Shown here one piece after another: positions 1 through 7,481 of a stretch of 64,000 bases of DNA. The notes beneath the pieces are model-generated. The model ran no database searches. It saw nothing but the letters and a program-made list of their open reading frames with translations, and had not been told where the DNA came from. How positions within the stretch are numbered: the first letter of the stretch is position 1; the number at the start of each line of letters is the position of its first letter. The position numbers and the translations under genes were made by a program. This DNA is from Methylococcales bacterium (GTDB lineage: Bacteria > Pseudomonadota > Gammaproteobacteria > Methylococcales > Methylomonadaceae), in assembly GCA_028715725.1 (NCBI GenBank), contig JAQURG010000010.1, positions 1 to 64,000 of the forward strand. The letters run 5' to 3'.

Positions 1-434
1 AAAAATCATCCGAAACTTTCCAGCTTGGTAGTCTTTTCAATGAACTGCAACCTCTATCAAAATAACGTAGCGCAATTCTTTCATAACGCGTAGGAATTTA
101 TCAAGTTATTTGCGGATAAGCTCTAAGATTAATTAGGGTACGAACGAACTGCTTACAAGGTTGTGAAAGTATTAGTGATTTGGAGTGAAAAAACATGTTT
201 TTTCACTCCGGTACCAAATAAAAACAATAACTTGAAAAATGACAAAAACGTTTTTCAGGCTATATATGAATTTTTGCATAGCCTCTTACCCTACTTGACT
301 TCACCATCACGAATGACGAATTTTACAATCATAAACTTCCGTTTAATATGGATACTCATAAATTAAAAAACAAGCATAAGTCCCTGTAATTGATTAGTTA
401 AATTTAACCCTATCCTTTAATTCAGGAAACAGCC
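1..434. other. Gene-free leader region
   Basis: I see no convincing gene here. The 67-aa ORF at 163-366 has no family resemblance and no good ribosome binding site. The only clear structure is the perfect palindrome listed separately. The sequence is AT-rich, and the last part (about 370-434) probably holds the promoter of the downstream antitoxin gene. Confidence 0.5.
182..209. repeat. 28-bp perfect palindrome
   Basis: The half-site GGAGTGAAAAAACA is followed directly by its exact reverse complement, giving an uninterrupted 28-bp dyad with no loop. This would be an odd terminator, because there is no spacer and the T-run lies inside the stem. An operator, or a terminator of an upstream gene outside the window, are both possible. 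The function is unknown. Confidence 0.75.
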
Positions 435-659
435 ATGTCAGCCGCACAACCTTACCAAATCACCACCACCAACCAGGAAGTGGTTATCAAATTAAATCGT
501 TCCTTAATAGAACAAGAAAAGCTGGAGCAGTTTTTAGATTACTTGTCTATTAAAGCAATGCAACAAAAAAGCCAGTTATCCGAGGAAGCTGCAAACCAAT
601 TAATCAGCGAAATTGACAATACGCTGTGGGAGAAACAAAAAGGCTTGTTTGAAAAATGA
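435..659 (+). CDS. Antitoxin of a PIN-type toxin-antitoxin pair
   Basis: This 74-aa protein has a short beta-like N-terminus (QEVVIKLNRSLIEQEKLEQFL) and a charged helical C-terminus. That layout is common in small antitoxins paired with PIN-domain toxins. I recognise the type mainly from size and context. An AGGAAA motif lies just upstream of the ATG. Its stop codon overlaps the start of the following PIN gene by 4 nt (ATGA), so the two were translationally coupled. It would bind and neutralise the toxin and repress its own promoter. The antitoxin frame is intact although the toxin is broken, which is the viable order of loss. Confidence 0.6.
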   Translation: MSAAQPYQITTTNQEVVIKLNRSLIEQEKLEQFLDYLSIKAMQQKSQLSEEAANQLISEIDNTLWEKQKGLFEK

Positions 660-1078
660 AATCAGCAAAAAAGCCTGTTATTGTCGATACCAATATCCTG
701 TTTTCGGCTCTCTCTTAACAAATCGCTCAAAGTTTGCAGAGACCTTACTGACTACTGAAAATGACTTTTTTGTGTGCGAAATGGTTTTAGTTGAGTTATT
801 CAAGCATAAAGAAAAAATAATAAGGCTAAGCGGCTTATCTGAAGATGAAATTATCCAGCTTTATCAAATTTACCTGAAAAAGACTCATTTATATAAAGAA
901 GAGCTGATAAGCATTGAAAATCGCCTCCAAGCTTATGAATTGTGTCATAACATTGATTAAGAACGATTCAGCACATGTGGCGTTAACGCTTGAATTAAAA
1001 GGTTTGTTATGGACTGGCGACAGAACCCTTAAAGAAGGGTTATTGCAGAAAGGATTCCAACAGTTTTTTGATTATTAG
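656..1078 (+). pseudogene. PIN-domain toxin, two frameshifts
   Basis: Reading frame 2, then frame 1, then frame 2 rebuilds one PIN-domain ribonuclease of about 140 aa. The pieces are KPVIVDTNILFSAL, then LTNRSKFAETLL to YELCHNID, then DSAHVALTLELKGLLWTGDR to QQFFDY and a stop at 1076-1078. All four acidic positions expected of a PIN site survive: D of VDTN, E of VLVELF, D of DSAH and D of TGDR. The first shift lies in a (CT)4 run at 708-715 and fits a 2-bp expansion or a 1-bp loss. The second lies near 957. As read, only a 20-residue peptide is made from the native start. PIN toxins cleave RNA such as tRNA or mRNA. The ORF-track entry 613-960 is only the middle fragment. Sequencing error remains possible. 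Confidence 0.75.
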
Positions 1079-1113
1079 CGATTTATCACTCTTGAATTTA
1101 TTCGGGTATCAGC

Positions 1114-1824
1114 ATGGCTCAACTTTTCCTATTGCGAAATCAATCAAGGCTGATCCTGTTGATATTTGCAGTCCTTGTTTCATGGATCAGTATTGTACAG
1201 GCGGCGGAGCTTCCGCAAGGGTTCGTTTATCTGGATGAAGCTATTCCCACACTTCAAATAGACATCCGTTATTTCTCAAATCACAATTTTGTCGGCGAAC
1301 CCATTGACGGCTATCTTCAGCCAAAAGCAATTCTGACTCGCAAGGCTGCCAACGCCCTGAATAATGTACAGAAGGAGTTGGCCAATTTCGGCCTGGGACT
1401 AAAAGTTTTCGATGCTTACCGGCCGCAGCAAGCGGTTGAGCATTTTATTCGCTGAGCCAAGGACCTTCAGGATGAGCGTATGAAAAAGGAATTTTACCCA
1501 AGTGTAGACAAGGGCGATCTCTTTAAAGAAGGCTATATCTCTTCACGTTCGGGGCACAGCCGGGGCAGCACCGTTGATCTGACAATTATTTCTCTGCAAA
1601 CAACTGCGAAGGAAGAAATTGATATGGGCGGCATGTTTGATTTCTTCGGTAAAGAGTCATGGCCAACTTCATCATTGCCGACTGCCGATCAACGAGCCCA
1701 TCGCATGCTGCTCAGACAATTGATGGAGAAACAGGGTTTTGTCCATTATCCACAGGAATGGTGGCATTTTACCTTGAAAAATGAACCTTATCCGGACACT
1801 TATTTTGATTTTCCAATTCAATAA
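1114..1824 (+). pseudogene. ddpX: D-Ala-D-Ala dipeptidase (VanX/DdpX family), nonsense-interrupted
   Basis: ORFs 1114-1455 and 1480-1824 share one frame and together make one M15-family dipeptidase of about 236 residues. They are separated only by TGA at 1453-1455, where the family usually has Trp (IR-W-AKD). The N-terminus is a signal peptide ending near VQA, so the enzyme would act in the periplasm, hydrolysing D-Ala-D-Ala. Zinc-site features are intact: SGHSRGSTVDL (His and Asp ligands) and PQEWWHF (catalytic Glu and His ligand). The lesion looks like a single TGG-to-TGA change with no other decay, so it is recent or a base-call error. Reinitiation at ATG 1480 would give a fragment lacking the N-terminal half. 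Confidence 0.82.
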
Positions 1825-1867
1825 ACCTGCAAATATACTTACTGCACATCAAGATTCAGTACCTGTG

Positions 1868-1901
1868 CTCCTCTCCTGCTGGAGAGGGTCGGGGAGAGGA
1901 G
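1868..1901. repeat. Intergenic inverted repeat (CTCCTCTCC / GGAGAGGAG)
   Basis: Nine-base perfect arms flank a G-rich centre (GGAGAGGGTCGGGG). This kind of sequence is dispersed between genes in many proteobacteria. It lies between the dipeptidase gene and the convergent GIY-YIG gene, so it may act as a bidirectional terminator or be a REP-like repeat. Copy number cannot be judged from this window. Confidence 0.55.
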
Positions 1902-1960
1902 ATTTAAAACCGAATTTTTAAGTGCAAACACTGTAACAGCCCTGTAGACCGGGCAACGAT

Positions 1961-2245
1961 TCATGGAGAATGCTGGAGCAAATACTCCGCAATTTTATTC
2001 ATACCCGATGTAATGACTTGCGATTTCTCTTCCCGGTTCAGCTTTTTCAGGTTGCTTTCGCGTTTCGTTGCGGAGCTGCGGTTATGGCCGGGTTCTATAT
2101 AAACCAGTTGTTCAGGTTGGCGGCTGCGGAAATATTTGGCTCCCTGCCCAACGGCATGTTGGTCGAATCGTCTGGTTACATTGAGAGTGATGCCGGTATA
2201 GAGGGTATTGTCGGTACAGAGGATGATGTAAACGGTCCAGTTCAT
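1961..2245 (-). CDS. GIY-YIG domain protein (YhbQ/UPF0213 type)
   Basis: This 94-aa protein is a stand-alone GIY-YIG domain. The strands YIILCTDNTLYTGIT carry the signature, with an Arg following in VTRRFDQH and a Glu in KRESNLKKL. Single-domain GIY-YIG proteins of this size are common in bacteria. Some have nuclease activity on branched or single-stranded DNA, but their role is poorly defined. The length matches the family, so the gene looks complete. The plus-strand ORFs in the same place are shadows. Confidence 0.88.
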   Translation of the reverse strand: MNWTVYIILCTDNTLYTGITLNVTRRFDQHAVGQGAKYFRSRQPEQLVYIEPGHNRSSATKRESNLKKLNREEKSQVITSGMNKIAEYLLQHSP

Positions 2246-2352
2246 GTTGACTCGGATTTTGCGGTATTATTTTTATTTTAGTGAGCCAAAGCAAGTTTAT
2301 AAGTGGTGGAACTTGCGATTGATGGACTTCGTCGTCAATCTCTTAACTCTCG

Positions 2353-2763
2353 TTATGGTTCAGGCGTATGGATATCCTGTTTACCATCCAATAGCTCATC
2401 ACGGGCGGCTGAAGCAAGCTCTTCATATCTCTCCTTGTACGCATCCAGGGCTTCTTCGTTTAATTCCTCGAGCCCCATCAGTGCATTATGCGCCCCTTTA
2501 GTCGCACGGATGAGCTCATCGAGCTTGATATGGATGGCTTCGGTGTCCCGATTCTGTGAGTTCTGTATCAGGAAGACCATCAGGAACGTGACGATGGTTG
2601 TTCCCGTGTTGATAACCAGTTGCCAAGTATCGCTAAAGTCGAATAGCGGGCCCGTTACGGCCCAGGCTATAATTACGAGGACCGCTAGATAAAAGGTAGT
2701 TGGGTGTCCTGAATATCGTGAAGCGAACTTTGCTATGTCCGAGTACCAGTTATTTGATGGCAT
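2353..2763 (-). CDS. Low-affinity iron permease family membrane protein
   Basis: This 136-aa protein matches the low-affinity iron permease family (PF04120) in pattern. Two hydrophobic segments (FYLAVLVIIAWAVTGPLF and TGTTIVTFLMVFLIQ) are followed by QNSQNRDTEAIHIKLDELI, a family-typical cytoplasmic stretch. An acidic tail rich in Glu (EELNEEALDAYKERYEEL) follows. Bacterial members are short inner-membrane proteins. Iron transport is inferred from a fungal relative and is not proven for them. It lies alone on the minus strand with no operon partner. Confidence 0.8.
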   Translation of the reverse strand: MPSNNWYSDIAKFASRYSGHPTTFYLAVLVIIAWAVTGPLFDFSDTWQLVINTGTTIVTFLMVFLIQNSQNRDTEAIHIKLDELIRATKGAHNALMGLEELNEEALDAYKERYEELASAARDELLDGKQDIHTPEP

Positions 2764-3109
2764 GGATAATTCCTCAAGTTGTTGGCGGCGACTGTAATTG
2801 GCCGTCCTGGTAGAGGTAACAAGTGCCTCAAGCCGCTGTTGATATCTTAAAAAATCAATGCTAAAAAGCTATCACATACTGGAATAAAGTCAATCCGCAT
2901 TGGCGTATTTAAAGATTCTTCGCCTGAATCAAAGGGCTAATTGTTCCAACAGGTGAAGTGCGAGTTTTCGGCATACAGCTTTTAACATTAGCCCATGACC
3001 GGAAGCGACCAAGACCCAAAAATAAGCGCAACCGATTTCCGAATTTTAAAAAATATCAGCCATAATTCATAGGTAATTTTTACTGACTCATAAAGAGAGG
3101 CTACAGATT
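2764..3109. other. Gene-free divergent intergenic region
   Basis: About 345 bp lie between two divergently transcribed genes. I see no ORF, tRNA or strong hairpin. It should hold promoters for both the permease-family gene and the cigR-like gene. AGAGAGG at about 3095-3101 is the likely ribosome binding site of the gene at 3110. Confidence 0.5.
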
Positions 3110-3619
3110 ATGACGGAATTTAAGACTTCAGTAACGGCCAAACTGGTTTTAATCGTTTTTGCGATTTTAGTAACAGGTCCTGCAATTGCAGACAAGCCGT
3201 CCTGGGCCGGGGGCGGAGGCAAGCAAACGCACAAGCAGAATGAGCGGCAGGGCAATTATGAAGAGAAATATCATAATGACGGGGATAATTTTAATTACCT
3301 TGGCGGCAGGTACTTTATCGATCAGCAACGGACGAGTATCCATGATTATTATGCCAGGCAATATCAATCTGGCCATTGCCCTCCAGGCTTAGCCAAAAAA
3401 CACAACGGTTGCATGCCGCCGGGACAAGCGAAAAAGTGGGCTATAGGACGTCCTTTGCCAAGGGATGTGGTTTACTACGATTTACCTCCGGCACTTATCG
3501 GTAATATCGGACTGCCGCCTGCCGGGTATCGTTTTGTACGGGCGGCTAACGATATTTTAATGATCAGCATCGGAACGGGGATGGTGATGGATGCGATTAA
3601 TGATCTTGGCGGGTACTGA
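3110..3619 (+). CDS. CigR/RcnB-like periplasmic protein
   Basis: This 169-aa protein has a signal peptide (hydrophobic KLVLIVFAILVTGPAIA, cleavage near AIA-DK). A low-complexity Gly/Lys/Asn/His stretch follows, then the motif CPPGLAKKHNGCMPPGQAKKW, and it ends in a beta-rich RcnB-type domain (LPRDVVYYDLP to DILMISIGTGMVMDAI). The CPPG-LAKK/GCxPPGxAKK pattern is typical of proteins annotated as anti-virulence regulator CigR in Salmonella and its relatives. The biochemical role is unknown. In a methanotroph, virulence is not relevant and an envelope or metal-stress role is more likely. Transcribed alone. Confidence 0.75.
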   Translation: MTEFKTSVTAKLVLIVFAILVTGPAIADKPSWAGGGGKQTHKQNERQGNYEEKYHNDGDNFNYLGGRYFIDQQRTSIHDYYARQYQSGHCPPGLAKKHNGCMPPGQAKKWAIGRPLPRDVVYYDLPPALIGNIGLPPAGYRFVRAANDILMISIGTGMVMDAINDLGGY

Positions 3620-3741
3620 ATCAGGGGAGATCAAAGCATAAAGCCTGTATTTACATGAAAAATAAATACCCTGAATTTCAGAATACTGACGGCTAAATAA
3701 GCTTGTGGTAGACTTTTACCGGTATTTTAAGAGGTAATTTC

Positions 3742-5358
3742 ATGAAAAAACAGTCCAGGCATCAAAGGCAGCCGCATCCATCCGAAATTCAAGCACTGCA
3801 ACAGCTTTTCCAGAGCGGTCTTCTGCCACAGGCCGAAGCCAGAGCGAAAGCGATGATTGCAATGTATCCTGGTATGTTTGTCTTATACAATATTCTTGGC
3901 CTGTCTCAACAGGCGCAGGGTAAAGTTCGTGAGGCTGTTAGCAGTTTCCGCAAGATGCTTTCAATTGATCCGCGCATTGCCGAGCTCCATTTTAATCTTG
4001 GAGTGATGCTCTCCCAGATCGGTGAAACTAAAGAGGCTATCGCAAGTTATCGCAAAGCCTTGCAACTCAAACCAAACTTTACGGTAGCGCATTTTAATCT
4101 CGGAACCTTGCTGCAAGGGCAGGGTTCCTTGCAGGAGGCGGCTTCTCATTACCAAAAAGCGATTGACATCGAACCCGGCTTTTTCGAAGCGCTAGGTAAT
4201 CTCGGCACCATCATGCAGCAGCGCGGGCAACTCGAAAAAGCGGAGCAATGTTATCGCAGGGCGCTGGCTTTACGTCCGGATGCACGCGGACATTTCAACC
4301 TCGGCACCACTTTGCACGACCAGGGCGAGCATGCAGAAGCCATCCGGGCATTTCGAGAAACAGTCAGGCTTGATCCGTACTTTGCCGATGCCTGGAATGA
4401 TATGGGCGAGACTTTGCGTGATCAGGGTGAAATGGATGAGGCCATCCGCTGCTATAAACAGGCGCTGACGGTACAGCCAGACCATGACCGCGCCCGGTAC
4501 AACTTAGGTGAATTTTATTGCCTGGCGGGCAGGTTGCAGGATGCGCTCCCTTATTTTGAAGGCTCGAATTTTGCCGATGCCCAGGACCGGGCCTTGCAAT
4601 GCTATTATAAAACCGGACAGTTCGAGGTTTTCAAGCAAAAATTCGACCAGTTGACCGCTCATGGGCACCATATTTCTGTTTTGTTTGGTACTTTATCAAC
4701 TCACTATGCGACGAATTTCCGCATGGAGAATACCTATAATTTTTGCAAGCAGCCGATGGACTATGTAGTGCATACGCGCATTGATGAACTGGCTGAGCCC
4801 GACAGTCCTCTATTGAAAGAGCTGTTATATGATATCCAGCATCTGGCGATTGCCGAAAGAAAGCAGGGGCGCTTGTATTACGGTATGCAATCGGCCGGTA
4901 ATTTACTCCAGCGTTCCGAGCTTTCTTATCAAAAGCTCGCCGCACTGATTCGTAGTAAAGTCCGGGACTATCGGCAGCGCTTTACCGGCAGCCGTTATGA
5001 AATCATATCCGCATTTCCCCAAGAGATCGAGTTTACCAGTTCGTGGTATCTGCGCATGAAAAAAGGCGGACATCTGACTTCTCATATTCATGAAGAAGGC
5101 TGGATCAGCGGCTGTGTCTATCTCCAGTTGCCTGCGAAGAACAGCACTCACGAAGGCAGTTTCGAATACAGTACGGATGGCGACGACTACCCCAGGCTGC
5201 ATGACGATTTTCCCAGTCAGATTGTCGATCAGCAGGTCGGCGACCTGGTGCTTTTCCCTTCTTCACTGTTTCATCGTACCCTTCCGTTCCATTCCGACGA
5301 AGAGCGGGTTTGTGTGGCGTTTGATATCAAACCGGCACTGTATTTTAATCAAACTTGA
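3742..5358 (+). CDS. TPR protein fused to 2OG-Fe(II) oxygenase domain
   Basis: Roughly residues 10-290 are tandem tetratricopeptide repeats (AxxxYRKALQLKPNFTVAHFNLG and similar, about seven to eight units). Residues from about 320 to 538 form a putative 2-oxoglutarate/Fe(II) oxygenase. HLTSHIHEEGWISGCVYLQL gives the proximal metal-binding side. DLVLFPSSLFHRTLPF gives the distal His, and ERVCVAFDI the Arg/strand that binds 2OG. The two-His/acid triad is not fully clear, because Glu stands where Asp is usual. This fusion resembles proteins annotated as putative 2OG-Fe(II) oxygenases with TPRs, which probably hydroxylate a protein or peptide. The substrate is unknown. The 3' end overlaps the convergent DUF815 gene by 14 bp. 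Confidence 0.82.
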   Translation: MKKQSRHQRQPHPSEIQALQQLFQSGLLPQAEARAKAMIAMYPGMFVLYNILGLSQQAQGKVREAVSSFRKMLSIDPRIAELHFNLGVMLSQIGETKEAIASYRKALQLKPNFTVAHFNLGTLLQGQGSLQEAASHYQKAIDIEPGFFEALGNLGTIMQQRGQLEKAEQCYRRALALRPDARGHFNLGTTLHDQGEHAEAIRAFRETVRLDPYFADAWNDMGETLRDQGEMDEAIRCYKQALTVQPDHDRARYNLGEFYCLAGRLQDALPYFEGSNFADAQDRALQCYYKTGQFEVFKQKFDQLTAHGHHISVLFGTLSTHYATNFRMENTYNFCKQPMDYVVHTRIDELAEPDSPLLKELLYDIQHLAIAERKQGRLYYGMQSAGNLLQRSELSYQKLAALIRSKVRDYRQRFTGSRYEIISAFPQEIEFTSSWYLRMKKGGHLTSHIHEEGWISGCVYLQLPAKNSTHEGSFEYSTDGDDYPRLHDDFPSQIVDQQVGDLVLFPSSLFHRTLPFHSDEERVCVAFDIKPALYFNQT

Positions 5359-6112
5359 TATCGGCAAAGGTATTATAAAACTGCTTGGCGGTTCTGCCGC
5401 TTTTTGACGCCCGTTGATGGGCAAAATCCAGAGCCGCTTTATGCAAAGCTTCGCGTTTATCCTGCGCATCAGGAAAATAGCTGTCAACAATTGCCAGATA
5501 GGTTTGCGCCGTTTGTGGATAAAAGGCCAATGACAAGCCAAAACGATCCGAGAGTGAGGTTTTTTCTTCCACCGCATCTGAATAATGCACTTCTCCGTCC
5601 ACCAGGCGGGTATCAAGATTATCCCGCATCTGTTCAGGCAATAAGTGGCGGCGATTGGATGTTGCATAAACCAGGACATTTTCAGGCGGCAATTCGATAG
5701 AACCTTCCAGCACGCTTTTTAATGACTTGTAGTGACTGTCATTCGCTTCAAAAGAGAGATCATCGCAATAAATAATAAAACGCTGGGAGAGCTCACGAAT
5801 TTCATCGACAATTTCGGGCAAATAAACCAGATCCTGTTTATCCACTTCAATCAGCCTCAAGCCCTGAAATCGATAAGCATTCAGCAGTGCTTTGATCAGG
5901 GAAGACTTGCCGGTTCCGCGAGCACCCCACAGTAAGGCATTATTGGCAGGCTTTCCGGCCAGAAACCGTTCAGTATTATGGATCAATTGCTCTTTTTGAA
6001 CGTCGATGCCAAACAGATCATCCGGCAGGATGGGATCAATTTGTAACACCGGTCGCAAGTATTCTTTACGCTGCCGCCAAATTGCGGCGACGGTTAAATT
6101 CCAGTCAATCAT
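5345..6112 (-). CDS. DUF815-family AAA ATPase
   Basis: This 255-aa protein has Walker A (GARGTGKSS, about residues 64-72), Walker B (FIIYCDDLSFE) and a sensor-like YATSNRRHLLP. These, with the DxLxGID-type region before Walker A (DDLFGIDVQKEQL), are typical of DUF815. Cytoplasmic ATP-driven remodelling is the expected activity, but no substrate is known. The C-terminus (ASKSGRTAKQFYNTFAD) resembles the lid region of this family. Complete by length. Convergent and overlapping by 14 bp with the TPR/oxygenase gene. Confidence 0.87.
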   Translation of the reverse strand: MIDWNLTVAAIWRQRKEYLRPVLQIDPILPDDLFGIDVQKEQLIHNTERFLAGKPANNALLWGARGTGKSSLIKALLNAYRFQGLRLIEVDKQDLVYLPEIVDEIRELSQRFIIYCDDLSFEANDSHYKSLKSVLEGSIELPPENVLVYATSNRRHLLPEQMRDNLDTRLVDGEVHYSDAVEEKTSLSDRFGLSLAFYPQTAQTYLAIVDSYFPDAQDKREALHKAALDFAHQRASKSGRTAKQFYNTFADIKFD

Positions 6113-6446
6113 GATTTATTCACCTTGAATATAAAGTAAAGGCTCAGGCATTATAAAGCACAATCAATGCAGCCAGTCTCATGGTTTATTTGCTGTCAAG
6201 GTTCAGAATGAAGATTTTGGAAAGTCCTCTTCCAATCCTGTCCTGCAGAAGAAGGGGTTAAGTTTCAAGATTGATTTTTGATGAGTATATGTTCCTGCTG
6301 CTGGCTTGATTAAAATAGGCGCGGAAACGGTTCGTCCAGAAAATCCCGTTATCCTAAGCCCTTCGGCTATACCGGGAAAGCCGAAGGATTCAGGACAAAT
6401 GAATTTACCAGACTCTGATTGGAGTGTATTTTTTACCTTGGCGTCA
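6113..6446. other. Non-coding decayed region
   Basis: No intact ORF with family resemblance is seen on either strand. The 101-aa minus-strand ORF at 6203-6508 is unlikely, because its composition and frame do not continue the neighbouring relic. A REP-like hairpin at 6352-6394 is the only structure. Confidence 0.5.
6352..6394. repeat. REP-like hairpin
   Basis: CCTTCGGCT and AGCCGAAGG form a perfect 9-bp stem around a 10-base loop (core 6360-6387). Imperfect pairing continues outward (CCTAAG / TTCAGG). It sits inside the gene-graveyard segment, as interspersed palindromic repeats often do. There is no T-run, so it is a poor terminator. Confidence 0.5.
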
Positions 6447-6872
6447 TTAGAGACATGGCTCCTGGTTTTCAGTATGGGTTCGTATGCCGGCCAGGGCCGT
6501 GGTCTCATCGGCCACTTCCAGTGCGCCGGCCATACCGCCCAACAGTTGTTCGGCAGTATTGCCGTGCCGATGTGGGTGGTGAAAATTTAAATTGCCGCCG
6601 GGATGCAGCGATAAATCAAATTCATAATCGAAAACATCGCCGGACATGAAACTTAACATTCCATTATCTGAATTTCCTGCAGGTGAAACATGCAGTCCGT
6701 GCGTATGCAGATTAGTTAAACCGCAACCTTCGTCCATCATGTTGAGGCCGATGTAAGGTAATGAGTTTTTAAAATGGACTTTTAATAAATCGCCTTTTTT
6801 TACCTTGATTGAGGGTTGACAATACCAAAATAGATAAACTGGTGCTGGCGGGTACTCTATGGCTGGTGAGAT
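6447..6872 (-). pseudogene. Multicopper oxidase relic (first cupredoxin domain)
   Basis: The minus-strand frame reads PSIKVKKGDLLKVHFKNSL, then TNLHTHGLHVSPAGNSDN, then FDYEFDLSLHPGGNLNFHHP, HRHGNTAEQLLGGMAGALEV and a stop. This is the N-terminal copper domain of a bilirubin-oxidase/laccase-type multicopper oxidase. The type 2/3 copper motifs HTHG and HPHRHG are both recognisable. The remaining cupredoxin domains and the type 1 copper site (HCH) are missing, and the 5' end runs into another relic without a signal peptide. The ORF-track entry at 6447-6740 is this fragment from an internal Met. It is unlikely to be functional. Confidence 0.78.
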
Positions 6873-7171
6873 ATTATTAAAGAGATTCTGCCAAATGGAG
6901 AAGTTCGATGGTTTGTTGGCCTATTTGCCGAGGCGACCTGCCGCTTCATCTGTTCCAGCCAGCGCTTAGGGATTTGCTGAACGCCCTATCTGGCGCCCGC
7001 CACCATGCCGGCCAGGGCTCCTGTGGTGTCGGTATCATAACCCTGGTTAACTGTCGCTATCAGGCAAGCTTCAAAACTGTCAGTATTAAAAAAATAATGC
7101 AAAACCGTTTGCAAGGTATCCACAATATAGCCGGAAGCTTTGCCGGGATAAGGTGTGTAGGCAAATTCGCA
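6857..7171 (-). pseudogene. draG: ADP-ribosylglycohydrolase (DraG-like) C-terminal relic
   Basis: One minus-strand frame reads CEFAYTPYPGKASGYIVDTL, then HYFFNTDSFEACLIATVNQG, then YDTDTTGALAGMVAGAR. It is then broken by TAG at 6986-6988 and resumes as GVQQIPKRWLEQMKRQVASA. The DTDTTGA motif provides the dinuclear metal ligands of the family. The YPGKASGY and IPxRWL pieces match DraG, which removes ADP-ribose from dinitrogenase reductase. Only the C-terminal third is present and an upstream TAA closes the frame. No ORF-track line shows it, because the plus-strand ORF 6908-7192 is its shadow. It suggests past nitrogenase regulation, or another ADP-ribosylation system, in this lineage. Confidence 0.78.
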
Positions 7172-7481
7172 TTAGTACTGTGGCCGCGTTGAGTAATATT
7201 AAACATTACAGAACAGATAATTCCCAGGAATTAAGTGGTATTTTATGATTGCACTAAGCAGTTTGATTGACTTCAGGTATCATTCCCAGTCTGCAATTTA
7301 ACGAGAAGGCCGACTAAAGAATGGATAAAGACCGGCCGGAATTGCGGCGAATCTCATAAAAGAAAAGCGAACATTCCAAAGGGAAGTTTGTGTTTGATTA
7401 AATATTTATTGAAGTTCAGGATTAGCTGTTATTTATGATGGCATTATTTCTGATGTATTGACTAATTAAAAGAGGAATCAA
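7172..7481. other. Gene-free stretch upstream of DOMON gene
   Basis: About 310 bp continue the decayed region. I recognise no coding signature on either strand. The 3' end should contain the promoter of the DOMON-like gene, and AGAGGA at 7471-7476 is its ribosome binding site. Confidence 0.4.

Noticed and set aside
163-366. 67-aa ORF near the window start
   Set aside because: No family features, poor ribosome binding site and low-complexity composition. It spans the palindrome.
613-960. Stand-alone 115-aa ORF as its own gene
   Set aside because: It is the middle frame of the broken PIN toxin, and its N-terminal part is a shadow of the antitoxin.
1453-1455. TGA as selenocysteine or recoded Trp
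   Set aside because: No SECIS-like hairpin just downstream that I can see. The position is a normal Trp in the family, and a point mutation is simpler.
6203-6508. 101-aa minus-strand ORF
   Set aside because: Its frame does not continue the MCO relic and it has no recognisable motifs.
6908-7192. 94-aa plus-strand ORF
   Set aside because: It is the shadow of the DraG-like relic on the other strand.
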